A DNA stretch of 33,397 nucleotides, taken from contig CANQWZ010000003.1 in the NCBI GenBank assembly GCA_947627685.1, positions 1 to 33,397 of the forward strand, in the 5' to 3' direction. The notes below the pieces were generated by a model that saw nothing but the letters and a program-made list of their open reading frames with translations, was not told the origin of the DNA and searched no databases. Source of the stretch: an uncultured Bacilli bacterium (GTDB taxonomy: Bacteria > Bacillota_I > Bacilli_A > ML615J-28 > CAG-313). The position numbers and the translations under genes are program-made. This document shows positions 9,424 through 16,867 of this stretch, one piece after another (position 1 is the stretch's first letter; each line of letters begins with the position of its first letter).

Positions 9424-9654
9424 CTATTTTATAAATATTAACCACACAATTAGTAAGATAACAAAAGCAGCTGCAATACCTATTACAACTTTAAGCGCTT
9501 TTCTAGCTACTCTGATAAGACCTATGACAGCTAGAAAAATAACTCCTATAAGTAATAATAATTTTAAAAATCCGGGAAGACTGTTGAAAGGCGCAAGTAT
9601 AAAATCAGAAGCTTTATTGGTTGCATCGTTTATCCATTCAATAACACTTAACAT
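9424..9654 (-). CDS. Small membrane protein downstream of recR
   Basis: 76 aa, family not recognised. An amphipathic N-terminus (about residues 1-28) is followed by two hydrophobic segments (about 29-46 and 54-75), predicting two membrane helices separated by a short basic turn (RVARKALK). GGAGG sits 8 nt before the start and overlaps the recR stop codon, so it is cotranscribed and probably coupled to recR. In Bacillus subtilis recR is followed by yaaL and the membrane protein gene bofA; the position is similar, but no BofA similarity is evident by eye. Confidence 0.75.
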   Translation of the reverse strand: MLSVIEWINDATNKASDFILAPFNSLPGFLKLLLLIGVIFLAVIGLIRVARKALKVVIGIAAAFVILLIVWLIFIK

Positions 9655-9666
9655 AATTTTTTCCTC

Positions 9667-10263
9667 CTAATTGTTAATTTTTCTAGCATCGATTGCTCTT
9701 CTTAATGTAAGTTCATCAACATATTCGATGTCACCACCTGCCGGAAGTCCGTAGCCAATTCTTGATACAACAAGGCCATCCTTTTTGATTATTTTTTCTA
9801 GATATAAAGCAGTCGTTTCACCATTTGGGGTAAAGCTTGTCGCAATAATGACTTCTTTTATCCCGTCAAGCCTTTTTTCTAAACTATCTATGTTTAAGTC
9901 ATCAGGAGATATGCCATCAAGTGGTGAAATTAAACCACCAAGTACATGATATAAGCCATTATATTGGTTGGTTTTTTCAATGGCTATTACGTCTTTGGTA
10001 TCTCTTACAACCATGATTTGATCTTTTGTTCTATAACTACTAGCACAAATTGGGCAGGTCTCTTGATCGGTTAACATACCACAAACCTTACAATGTTTAA
10101 CATCTTTTTTGGTAGTAACTAATTCTTTTGCGAAAGCCTCAACCTCATCAATTGTCATTTTTTCGGCTATATGGTAAGCATAACGTTCAGCGGTTTTTTT
10201 ACCAACTCCTGGTAATTTTTCAAAATGTTTAGATAGCTTATCAATAAATTTAATTTCGCTCAT
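9667..10263 (-). CDS. recR: Recombination mediator RecR
   Basis: 198 aa, the usual length. It acts with RecF and RecO to load RecA on single-stranded gaps. Visible features: N-terminal helix-hairpin-helix (LPGVGKKTAERYA, residues 17-29), a zinc site with four cysteines (C58, C61, C70, C73), then the Toprim segment from about residue 82 with DVIAIEKT and the very characteristic YHVLGGLISPLDG. The C-terminal GLPAGGDIEYVDELTL region is standard. AGGAG precedes the start. It lies in the widespread dnaX-ebfC-recR cluster; its partner recF is at 29739 in this window. Confidence 0.97.
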   Translation of the reverse strand: MSEIKFIDKLSKHFEKLPGVGKKTAERYAYHIAEKMTIDEVEAFAKELVTTKKDVKHCKVCGMLTDQETCPICASSYRTKDQIMVVRDTKDVIAIEKTNQYNGLYHVLGGLISPLDGISPDDLNIDSLEKRLDGIKEVIIATSFTPNGETTALYLEKIIKKDGLVVSRIGYGLPAGGDIEYVDELTLRRAIDARKINN

Positions 10264-10298
10264 TTTTTGCTACTCCTTATTATATAGTAAAAAATTTT

Positions 10299-10595
10299 TT
10301 AAAAGCCACCTAGTAAAGCTTGATATTTAGACATTTTTTCAGCGGTAAATTTTTCGATTTCATCTGATGCTTGACGGCTTGCCGCAACTATCATATCACC
10401 TAACATTTCTAAATCTTCATCGCTAGTTGCTTCAAATCCTTTTTCGAAGTTAACTTGTTTTAAGGTATGGTCACCCATCATTATAATTGTTACTACACCA
10501 CATGTTGTTGTAAACTCAGTGTTAATAATTTCTTCTTGGGTTTTTTCCATATCTCTTTTCATTTGTTGCATTTTTCTAATCATTGCTTGATTCAT
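10299..10595 (-). CDS. ebfC: YbaB/EbfC family nucleoid-associated protein
   Basis: 98-aa small DNA-binding protein of the YbaB/EbfC family (yaaK in Bacillus). The N-terminal helix is rich in Met and Gln (MIRKMQQMKRDMEKTQEEI), followed by the beta-strand core (CGVVTIIMMGDHTLKQVNF) and a C-terminal helix (MIVAASRQASDEIEKFTAEKM). Known members form tweezer-like dimers that coat DNA. AAGGAG lies about 10 nt upstream, and the gene begins inside the end of dnaX's ribosomal footprint, between dnaX and recR, the conserved order. Confidence 0.93.
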   Translation of the reverse strand: MNQAMIRKMQQMKRDMEKTQEEIINTEFTTTCGVVTIIMMGDHTLKQVNFEKGFEATSDEDLEMLGDMIVAASRQASDEIEKFTAEKMSKYQALLGGF

Positions 10596-10599
10596 ATCA

Positions 10600-13434
10600 T
10601 TAATTCTCCTTTTCTACTAAACTTGCACCAAAGGCCTCTTTGGCAATTTGTGATGGTGTTTTAGCTGTTTGCATTTGACCATAATTTACACTTACAACAT
10701 TTAATTCGGGATTGTTAATTGGCGTTAATTTAGGGCGTTGTATACCAATTCCAAATTGGCCACGATATTCATTACGTTTTTCTTGCCATGTGTTTTCTGG
10801 TAAAGCAATAAAATCATAATCTTTACCTAGGTGTATTCGTAATATTTGTTTGGCCTCAGTGTAATTTTTAGGTTCCATCAAATGATTACAAATAGCGGCG
10901 CTTTTGTATACAATAAGTAATGCTGTTTTGCCATTTGCAACCATTAAGCCATCAACTAACATTTTCGCAATTTGTGCATATGCATAACCTACTTTATCTT
11001 CTAGTTTAGGCCATAGACTTGTAATTCTAAGCTTTTCTTCACGACATTCTCTTTCTCTTGCTTCATGTAAGATGTTTTCAATAACGCGAATATCATATAC
11101 ATTTTTAATTGTTTGTAAGGTTTTAGACGCATTAGTTTGAATAGTTCTTTGAATTTCTGGCTTTTTTACATCTTCAGTCTTAGGTATGTCTACCACTGGT
11201 TTTACAGGCTCTACTTTTTCAGTAGTAGGTGCTTGTTTTCTTGTATCTTGCATTACTTGTTTGATTTTGCTAACTTCACTATTTAAGTTGCTTGCTTTTA
11301 TTTCAAGATTATTAATACGACCATCTACATCTTTAAACTTTTCATCATATATATCATTTTTATTATTATTAGCTATTTTATTAATGTCATCAATAATTTT
11401 AGATATATTTTGTTTTTGTTCTTGGCTTTCTATGCTGATATTACTAACTTCTTCGTTAATTTTAGATATGTTAGTTTCGTTTGCTTGGATTTTGTCCGAA
11501 AGCCTATTAATATTAGCAATCATTTGATCCATCATAACAATTGAATTAGCATCAGTATTAACACTTCTATTTGCTTCTAAATCATCAGTATCAAAATCTA
11601 AATTATCGCTTGTAGTATCTGGGGCTTTTATTGCCTTAACTAGTACAAAATAATTTTCTTTTAATTCTTCTATTTCTTTTAAAAGAGCCTCATCTTGACT
11701 AGTAGTTGTTTGATTAATTAAGCCATTCATTGCGTCTTCTAGTTTTTTTAGACGTTCACTAACATTAGTGTTTACGACACTTTCACCACTAGATAACTCT
11801 AAATTTTTAAAAGTATTACTAACTTTTTCTTCGAGATTTTTAACTCTTTCTTCTAATAATATATATGTATTATTATCAAAGGTAGCATCATTTTTAGCAT
11901 CAACTGTTATATTTTTATTTAATTCAGCTATTTCTTCTTTAATTGATGTATATTTATTGCTACTAGTTAAGTTATCTGAATTATTGTTAATAGTATTTTC
12001 TATCTTTTCTAAACGTTCACTAAGTTTGGTTAAAGATGTTTGATCAGCTTGCATGGCAGTAGTATTTATAACTCTAATTTTATCTTCAATATCATCAAGA
12101 CGATAACTTAAATCCGTAGGTAGGGCTGCATTTTTAGAAGATATATCTTCTAACATATCTAATTTTGATTCCATTTTTTCTTTGAATTCATCAATTTTGG
12201 CCTTTGCGAATTCATCTGTTAATTTTTTTATTTTGTTATCAATGGTATTTATCTTACTATTATAATCTTGATTATCAGTAATATTTATACCAAACTTTTC
12301 ATCAAGAGTATTTTCTAACTTTTGAATTTTACCAAGTACATCGATATCTTCGTTTGCGGAATTAATAATTTTCATAATGCCAACTTCTAAATAAATTTTA
12401 GATGAGCTAGTATATCTGATTTTGTTTTGAATATCTACTAATACATCGATATAATAAAATAGTTCTTTAGTATCTAAAGTTTTAGTAAGACTAATAAAAT
12501 CTTCGCTATCATATATATATTTGTAGTTATCTTTTATATTAACGTTTTTATATAGTAAGATATCACGACAAAATTGGATAATGCTTGCAACAAGACGATT
12601 TACTTCTTTTCCCATATCAACAAGTTCATCAATGATACATATACTTTTAGTTGCATCTTTTTCCTTAAAAGCTTTTACAAGTTCAATAAGCTTGTAGTTT
12701 GAGATTCTGCCTGTTACACTATTGATATCTTCTACTGTTATTTTGCCTGTTGCGTATGCACTTGCTTGATCAAGGATACTTAAAGCATCACGCATACCAC
12801 CTTCTGATGCTTCCGCAATAGCACTGATAGCATCTTTTTCAATCTCGATGTTTTCTTTTTGACTAACAAAAAGAAGTTCTTCTTTTAATTCGTCTAAACT
12901 AAATTGTTTAAAATCAAATCTTTGACATCTTGATAAAATGGTTGCAGGAATCTTGTGTGGCTCTGTAGTTGCTAAAATGAACATTATGTGTTTAGGTGGT
13001 TCTTCTAAGGTTTTTAAAAGGGCATTAAAAGCAGCCGTGCTAAGCATATGTGCTTCATCAATGATATATACTTTTTTATTTAATAAACTTGGAGGAAAGT
13101 TAACTTTTTCTAAAATATCACGTATTTCATCAACACCATTATTACTTGCGGCATCGAGTTCTATGATATCGGTTGTTTCATTATTAATAATTGCTTTACA
13201 GTTTTTACAACAATTACAAGGTTCACCATCAATTGGGTTTTCACAATTAACTGCTTTTGCAAAAATTCTTGCAATCGTTGTTTTTCCAATTCCTCTTAAA
13301 CCACTAAATATATATGCATGTGAAGTTTTCCCTTCCATTATCGCATTTTTTAGGGTTTGAACTACATGTTTTTGACCTATTACTTCTTTAAAAGTTGTTG
13401 GTCTATAACTTCTATATAGGGCAACATAAGCCAT
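10600..13434 (-). CDS. dnaX: DNA polymerase III subunit gamma/tau, with an unusually long coiled-coil region
   Basis: 944 aa, clamp-loader ATPase. The N-terminal AAA+ part is canonical: YRSYRPTTF opening, Walker A GLRGIGKTT (45-53), zinc-binding Cys64, Cys73, Cys76 and Cys79, Walker B VYIIDEAHM (122-130), and the SRC arginine-finger motif in LSRCQRFDF. The clamp-loader collar follows to about residue 360. Residues about 365-770 are then predicted coiled coil and linker, with repeated K-L-E/R-L-E heptad patterns and Asn-rich spacers. A tau-like C-terminal domain follows (about 775-915). Bacillus subtilis DnaX is about 560 aa, so the extra length is mostly this middle. Two A7 runs in the coding strand (near 11743-11749 and 12223-12229) could allow slippage but are unproven. 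Confidence 0.95.
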   Translation of the reverse strand: MAYVALYRSYRPTTFKEVIGQKHVVQTLKNAIMEGKTSHAYIFSGLRGIGKTTIARIFAKAVNCENPIDGEPCNCCKNCKAIINNETTDIIELDAASNNGVDEIRDILEKVNFPPSLLNKKVYIIDEAHMLSTAAFNALLKTLEEPPKHIMFILATTEPHKIPATILSRCQRFDFKQFSLDELKEELLFVSQKENIEIEKDAISAIAEASEGGMRDALSILDQASAYATGKITVEDINSVTGRISNYKLIELVKAFKEKDATKSICIIDELVDMGKEVNRLVASIIQFCRDILLYKNVNIKDNYKYIYDSEDFISLTKTLDTKELFYYIDVLVDIQNKIRYTSSSKIYLEVGIMKIINSANEDIDVLGKIQKLENTLDEKFGINITDNQDYNSKINTIDNKIKKLTDEFAKAKIDEFKEKMESKLDMLEDISSKNAALPTDLSYRLDDIEDKIRVINTTAMQADQTSLTKLSERLEKIENTINNNSDNLTSSNKYTSIKEEIAELNKNITVDAKNDATFDNNTYILLEERVKNLEEKVSNTFKNLELSSGESVVNTNVSERLKKLEDAMNGLINQTTTSQDEALLKEIEELKENYFVLVKAIKAPDTTSDNLDFDTDDLEANRSVNTDANSIVMMDQMIANINRLSDKIQANETNISKINEEVSNISIESQEQKQNISKIIDDINKIANNNKNDIYDEKFKDVDGRINNLEIKASNLNSEVSKIKQVMQDTRKQAPTTEKVEPVKPVVDIPKTEDVKKPEIQRTIQTNASKTLQTIKNVYDIRVIENILHEARERECREEKLRITSLWPKLEDKVGYAYAQIAKMLVDGLMVANGKTALLIVYKSAAICNHLMEPKNYTEAKQILRIHLGKDYDFIALPENTWQEKRNEYRGQFGIGIQRPKLTPINNPELNVVSVNYGQMQTAKTPSQIAKEAFGASLVEKEN

Positions 13435-13484
13435 AATTTTTTCCCTTCCTCTTTTTTTATTATTTTACCTAATTATTTATATTT

Positions 13485-13513
13485 ATTATATCATAAGATT
13501 AAAAAAAAGGCAA
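13485..13513 (-). promoter_or_regulatory. Sigma-A-type promoter of the dnaX operon
   Basis: Minus strand: -35 TTGCCT (13508-13513), 17-bp spacer, -10 TATAAT (13485-13490) preceded by TGA, giving an extended -10 (TGnTATAAT). Predicted transcription start is near 13478, about 44 nt before the dnaX start codon. It is the only good promoter between the SPFH terminator and dnaX, and probably drives dnaX, ebfC, recR and the small membrane protein. Confidence 0.8.
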
Positions 13514-13572
13514 ACCATTTATATAAAAAGAAAAGCGATTAATTATATTTGCTATATATATCTTTAACTATT

Positions 13573-13614
13573 AAAAAAAGAAAAGTTTTTGCTCGTTTGA
13601 ACAAAAACTTTTTT
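13573..13614 (-). terminator. Rho-independent terminator after the SPFH gene
   Basis: On the minus strand an 11-bp stem (arms 13602-13612 and 13581-13591, 10-nt loop) is followed by C and seven U residues (13573-13579). It ends the transcript of the three-gene NfeD/SPFH operon and insulates it from the dnaX promoter. Confidence 0.8.
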
Positions 13615-13623
13615 AAAACCTTT

Positions 13624-14667
13624 TTATTCAGAAAGATCTTTTTTACCTTCTTTAAAAACTTCACTTGCAGAAAGGGTAAGACCTGCTAGGCCTTGAAGTT
13701 CTGATGGGATAATAATTTTTGTTGCTTTACCATCAGCTACTTTTTCAAGTGATTCATATGCTTTTAAGGTTAAAACACCTTTATTAACATCAACATCTTT
13801 TATCATCTTTAAGCCTTGTGCTTGAGCTTCGTTAATTTTAAGTATGGCTTCTGCGTTACCTTCGGCTTTTTTGATTGTTGCTTCTTTTTCAGCCTCAGCT
13901 CTTAAAATAGCAGCTTCTTTTTCAGCTTGTGCACGTAAAATTTCTGATTCTTTTATACCTTGTGCTTTTAAAATAGCCGCGTTTTTTTCACCTTCTGCTA
14001 GCAATATTGCTTCACGTCTTTCGCGTTCCGCACGCATTTGTTTTTCCATTGCTTCACGAATATCTTTAGGAGGCATAATGTTTTTAACTTCTACTCTAAA
14101 TACTTTGATACCCCAAGGATCGGTTGCTTCATCAAGAATTTCACGCATTTGTGCGTTTATTATGTTTCTACTTGTTAATGATTGGTCAAGATCTAAGGAA
14201 CCAATTATATTACGAATAGTCGTGGTTGTTAAATTATCAAGTGCTCTTAATGGTTTTGCAACACCATATACATATGATTTTGGATCACTTATTTGATAAT
14301 AGATAACAGTATCTATTTGCATTGTAACGTTATCTTTTGTAATAACAGGTTGTGGATCAAAATCGATAACTTGTTCTTTTAGACTAACTTTACCAATTAC
14401 TCTTGGCGTATCAAGTTTACCACCAATAGTTGGTGCATTTGTATCACACGCAATACGATCGATAAAAGGCATTAAAAAGTGCATGCCTGTTCCCCAAGTC
14501 TTATAGTATTTACCAAGTCTTTCAATTACATATACTTGTGTTTGAGGAACGATTTTTATACAGCTGATAATAACAGCTATCACAACAATTAAAATTACAC
14601 CCAAAGCAATAGCAAGTATAGCTAGGCCTCCTGCGTTTGCTTCTAAAAAATTAAATAAATTTTTCAT
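13624..14667 (-). CDS. SPFH/band-7 (stomatin-like) membrane protein
   Basis: 347 aa. One N-terminal membrane helix (about residues 14-37) is followed by the SPFH/band-7 domain (IVPQTQVYVIERLGKY ... GTGMHFLMPFIDRI ... RNIIGSLDLDQSL, about 40-220). A long Ala/Glu/Lys-rich coiled coil (about 215-275) contains repeated AEKEAAIL-type units, and a short tail ends the protein. Family members oligomerise on the inner membrane and organise microdomains or modulate proteases; the exact client is unknown. Directly upstream is a NfeD-type gene, the standard genomic partner of stomatin-like proteins, which supports a joint membrane-scaffold role. AAAGGAA precedes the start. qmcA or a ybbK-like name would be possible but orthology is not certain. 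Confidence 0.93.
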   Translation of the reverse strand: MKNLFNFLEANAGGLAILAIALGVILIVVIAVIISCIKIVPQTQVYVIERLGKYYKTWGTGMHFLMPFIDRIACDTNAPTIGGKLDTPRVIGKVSLKEQVIDFDPQPVITKDNVTMQIDTVIYYQISDPKSYVYGVAKPLRALDNLTTTTIRNIIGSLDLDQSLTSRNIINAQMREILDEATDPWGIKVFRVEVKNIMPPKDIREAMEKQMRAERERREAILLAEGEKNAAILKAQGIKESEILRAQAEKEAAILRAEAEKEATIKKAEGNAEAILKINEAQAQGLKMIKDVDVNKGVLTLKAYESLEKVADGKATKIIIPSELQGLAGLTLSASEVFKEGKKDLSE

Positions 14668-14692
14668 TTTTTTATTCCTTTCTTTCTTTTTA

Positions 14693-15169
14693 TTAATCTA
14701 TTTTAATTTCTTCTATAGCATCTACAATCATTTTATTACCAACTATACCAATAATTACCGCTTTTTCACCTACTTCAAAAGCTCTTTCATTTTTTGATAT
14801 GGCTGGCCAATCTTGAAATTCGATTCTAATTTCCCCTTTTTCACCGGGTTTTATGGCTTTGGTTATTACACCTTGCATACCTACATACCTATCAGCATTA
14901 GTTAAGATGGTTTGATTGTCACTGATTTTTTTAACAAAAGGTCTTGTCGCAATCACGAAAATTAAGGTTATACCCACAAAAACAATAAACTGAATCCAAA
15001 TAGGTACCTCAAAAATTGCACAAAGTAGTCCCGCAAGCCCTCCTGCTGAAAACCAAATTGATACTAAGTTAGCTGTTTCAAATTCAATTATAATGGCCCC
15101 AATTACTACCATTGCCCAAACGACAATCATAACAATAAATTGTGGTGCTAAAGCTAAGATGTTAAACAT
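14693..15169 (-). CDS. NfeD-like membrane protein with C-terminal OB fold
   Basis: 158 aa. Start set at ATG 15169, preceded 7 nt by a perfect AGGAGGTG (15177-15184); the longer reading to 15196 would run through that site. Three to four hydrophobic segments fill residues 1-80 (including the SIWFSAGGLAGLL loop), followed by a soluble OB-fold domain (about 95-155) with VGMQGVITKA and GEIRI ... W. This is the short NfeD architecture. NfeD proteins partner with SPFH proteins, and the SPFH gene is 25 nt downstream. Its first codons overlap the end of the upstream 128-aa gene by 8 nt, indicating translational coupling. Confidence 0.9.
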   Translation of the reverse strand: MFNILALAPQFIVMIVVWAMVVIGAIIIEFETANLVSIWFSAGGLAGLLCAIFEVPIWIQFIVFVGITLIFVIATRPFVKKISDNQTILTNADRYVGMQGVITKAIKPGEKGEIRIEFQDWPAISKNERAFEVGEKAVIIGIVGNKMIVDAIEEIKID

Positions 15170-15548
15170 TTCTTGCCACCTCCTTTGTATCAACAATTAG
15201 CATTTTTAATCCTGTATTCCAACAAGCCGAAAATTTGTAGGAAACTTGATTTGTAAAATCTAAATCAAGATGTTTTGTAAGTTCAGTAATCAATTTTTTG
15301 GAGTTGATTCTACCAAAACTAGGTTTTATTGTAAGTTCATATATATCTTCTTTATTGATTTCTTTTTTTAAGATATCTTCTTTAGTAATCTTTTTCATAA
15401 CAACCGTTTTGTTTTGTTTATCATATCCAATAGCTATACCATAAGGATTTTCAAAACATAGCGTTGCTTGTTTACTTAAGGTTATATTGTTGCTATATAT
15501 GGTTACTGCACTACTGTTTTTTTCTTTGCTAATCCACTCTATATTCAT
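15162..15548 (-). CDS. Hypothetical 128-aa cytoplasmic protein heading the NfeD/SPFH operon
   Basis: No family recognised. The product is soluble-looking, with no signal or membrane segment. It is mixed alpha/beta, with an N-terminal stretch predicted as beta strands (AVTIYSNNITLSKQATLCF) and a Lys/Glu-rich centre. A segment GRINSKKLITELTKHLDL suggests a helix. AGGAGGT lies 5 nt before the start. A consensus promoter lies immediately upstream, so close that the transcript should begin at or next to the ribosome binding site. Overlap with nfeD by 8 nt links it to membrane-microdomain genes, but no function can be assigned. Confidence 0.75.
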   Translation of the reverse strand: MNIEWISKEKNSSAVTIYSNNITLSKQATLCFENPYGIAIGYDKQNKTVVMKKITKEDILKKEINKEDIYELTIKPSFGRINSKKLITELTKHLDLDFTNQVSYKFSACWNTGLKMLIVDTKEVARNV

Positions 15549-15567
15549 TTTTTACCTCCTTGGTTAT

Positions 15568-15596
15568 ATTATATTATACTCTATGTATTTTGTCAA
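15568..15596 (-). promoter_or_regulatory. Consensus sigma-A promoter of the NfeD/SPFH operon
   Basis: Minus strand: perfect -35 TTGACA (15591-15596), 17-bp spacer and perfect -10 TATAAT (15568-15573). The predicted start is near 15561, which overlaps the AGGAGG site of the first gene (15554-15560), so the 5' leader would be only about 12 nt. Confidence 0.88.
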
Positions 15597-15668
15597 CAAA
15601 AATGTATAAATATGTATTTAATGTATTGAGTATATAAACTGATATTTGTGTGAAGTAAATGTTTTTAA

Positions 15669-15697
15669 TTGATATTTTGCCATGTTTTTGTTATAAT
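15669..15697 (+). promoter_or_regulatory. Promoter of the 377-aa membrane protein gene, divergent
   Basis: Plus strand: -35 TTGATA (15669-15674), 17-bp spacer, -10 TATAAT (15692-15697) with TGT before it (extended -10). The predicted start is near 15704, followed by GGAGG and ATG 15717. It stands back to back with the NfeD/SPFH operon promoter across about 70 bp. Confidence 0.85.
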
Positions 15698-15716
15698 ATT
15701 AACAATGGAGGTTTTT

Positions 15717-16850
15717 ATGAATAATAAAAAAGCAAAATCAATAAGAACTTTAATTGTCATACTAATATGTCTATTTGTTACAATCCTTGCAACTGTAGGT
15801 ATTTGTTGCTACAATTATTATGGATATGTAAATTATAAAGTAAAATATTTAGATGATTATTTCGAAGATGCTAACGAAAAAACTACTTCCACCAAAGAAC
15901 GTATTGAAAAAATATTAAAATGGGATGCTAAAGGTTATTCAGATAAACTTAATGTTACTTACCGTGATCCAATAACAAAAGAAGTTATTACCGATGTTAA
16001 AGTATCAAGTGATAGAGCTGAAAACGTTAATGCTTATTATGAAAACTATACTCTACATCTTCCTAAATATTTTGATATAAATCTTTATCGTGTGGTTGGT
16101 GAAGAAGAAGACTCTGATGGGGTAAAAAAATATACAGATTCTTATTATTTTTATCTTTCAAATATTAACTACAATCAAATCCCTGATTTTGAGCCTCGTA
16201 ATCTTTATATGACTTTCGTTGAAGGTATTGGTGAAGAAAGTGATCAAGCATTAAGTGATGTTGTCGAAGAATTAAAAGCAGCCGATGTAAATACCGGTTT
16301 TCCACCTGCTACATATTCATATTCAATTACTAGTGAAGATGGCTCAAGTTTTTTAAAATCATATTTTTTACTTGATAATCCTGTTGATGAATTTAAAGAT
16401 GAAGAAACCGAAGATGGTACTACTAAGACATATTATATATATAGCAATGAATGTAGAAAAAGTTATGGTGATGAACCAGTTAACTTTTCCGAAACAAAAG
16501 CTTTAACTTTTGTCCTATATTATCAAAACGATACTGATCGTAGTTCTTTTAAAAATCTAGTTGAGGGTACGTTTGAGGCTAATTTAAAAGATAATAAGCT
16601 AATTACTCCTGAAGAATTCTTGGCTCTTGATACTACATATTCTGGATACAATAAAGCTTTTTATCAAGAAAGTTATCGTAAATTTATTATGCCAAAAATT
16701 ATTTTAACTGGTGTTATTACTTTCTTAATTGTTGGTGTTGTTTCTGGTGTGCTTGCAACACTTTGGATATATGATCCTACTAGCAAACAAAATGCAAGTA
16801 AAACAAACAATAAGACATCTAAAAAGAAAACTAAAAAACAAGCGAATTAA
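15717..16850 (+). CDS. Hypothetical membrane-anchored protein with two terminal helices
   Basis: 377 aa, family not recognised. Start set at ATG 15717, five nt after GGAGG; the reading from 15669 would begin inside the promoter. A Lys-rich N-terminus precedes one membrane helix (about residues 12-36). A large polar, acidic, Tyr-rich region (about 37-320) should face outside, followed by a second helix (about 328-352) and a Lys-rich cytoplasmic tail of about 25 residues. It is the only gene left of dnaA transcribed on the plus strand, toward asnS. Its stop codon is inside the loop of a shared terminator. Function unknown. Confidence 0.85.
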   Translation: MNNKKAKSIRTLIVILICLFVTILATVGICCYNYYGYVNYKVKYLDDYFEDANEKTTSTKERIEKILKWDAKGYSDKLNVTYRDPITKEVITDVKVSSDRAENVNAYYENYTLHLPKYFDINLYRVVGEEEDSDGVKKYTDSYYFYLSNINYNQIPDFEPRNLYMTFVEGIGEESDQALSDVVEELKAADVNTGFPPATYSYSITSEDGSSFLKSYFLLDNPVDEFKDEETEDGTTKTYYIYSNECRKSYGDEPVNFSETKALTFVLYYQNDTDRSSFKNLVEGTFEANLKDNKLITPEEFLALDTTYSGYNKAFYQESYRKFIMPKIILTGVITFLIVGVVSGVLATLWIYDPTSKQNASKTNNKTSKKKTKKQAN

Positions 16851-16862
16851 ACGCTTGTTTTT
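16833..16862. terminator. Bidirectional terminator between the 377-aa gene and asnS
   Basis: Stem core ACAAGCG (16838-16844) with CGCTTGT (16852-16858), extended by A/T pairs on both sides, 7-nt loop containing the TAA stop of the plus-strand gene. U-rich tails follow on both strands, so it can end both the plus-strand transcript and the converging asnS transcript. Confidence 0.85.
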
Positions 16863-16867
16863 GTTTT

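Noticed and set aside
11743-12229. A7 runs in the dnaX coding strand as a programmed frameshift giving a short gamma form
   Set aside because: Two A7 runs exist, but no downstream stem-loop or upstream Shine-Dalgarno-like stimulator is evident, and A7 is common in such A/T-rich genes.
12938-13360. 140-codon plus-strand open frame opposite dnaX
   Set aside because: Shadow of the highly conserved AAA+ region of dnaX; no ribosome binding site or promoter.
13844-14296. 150-codon plus-strand open frame opposite the SPFH gene
   Set aside because: Antisense shadow of the Ala/Glu/Lys coiled coil; Ser/Ala-rich translation and no ribosome binding site.
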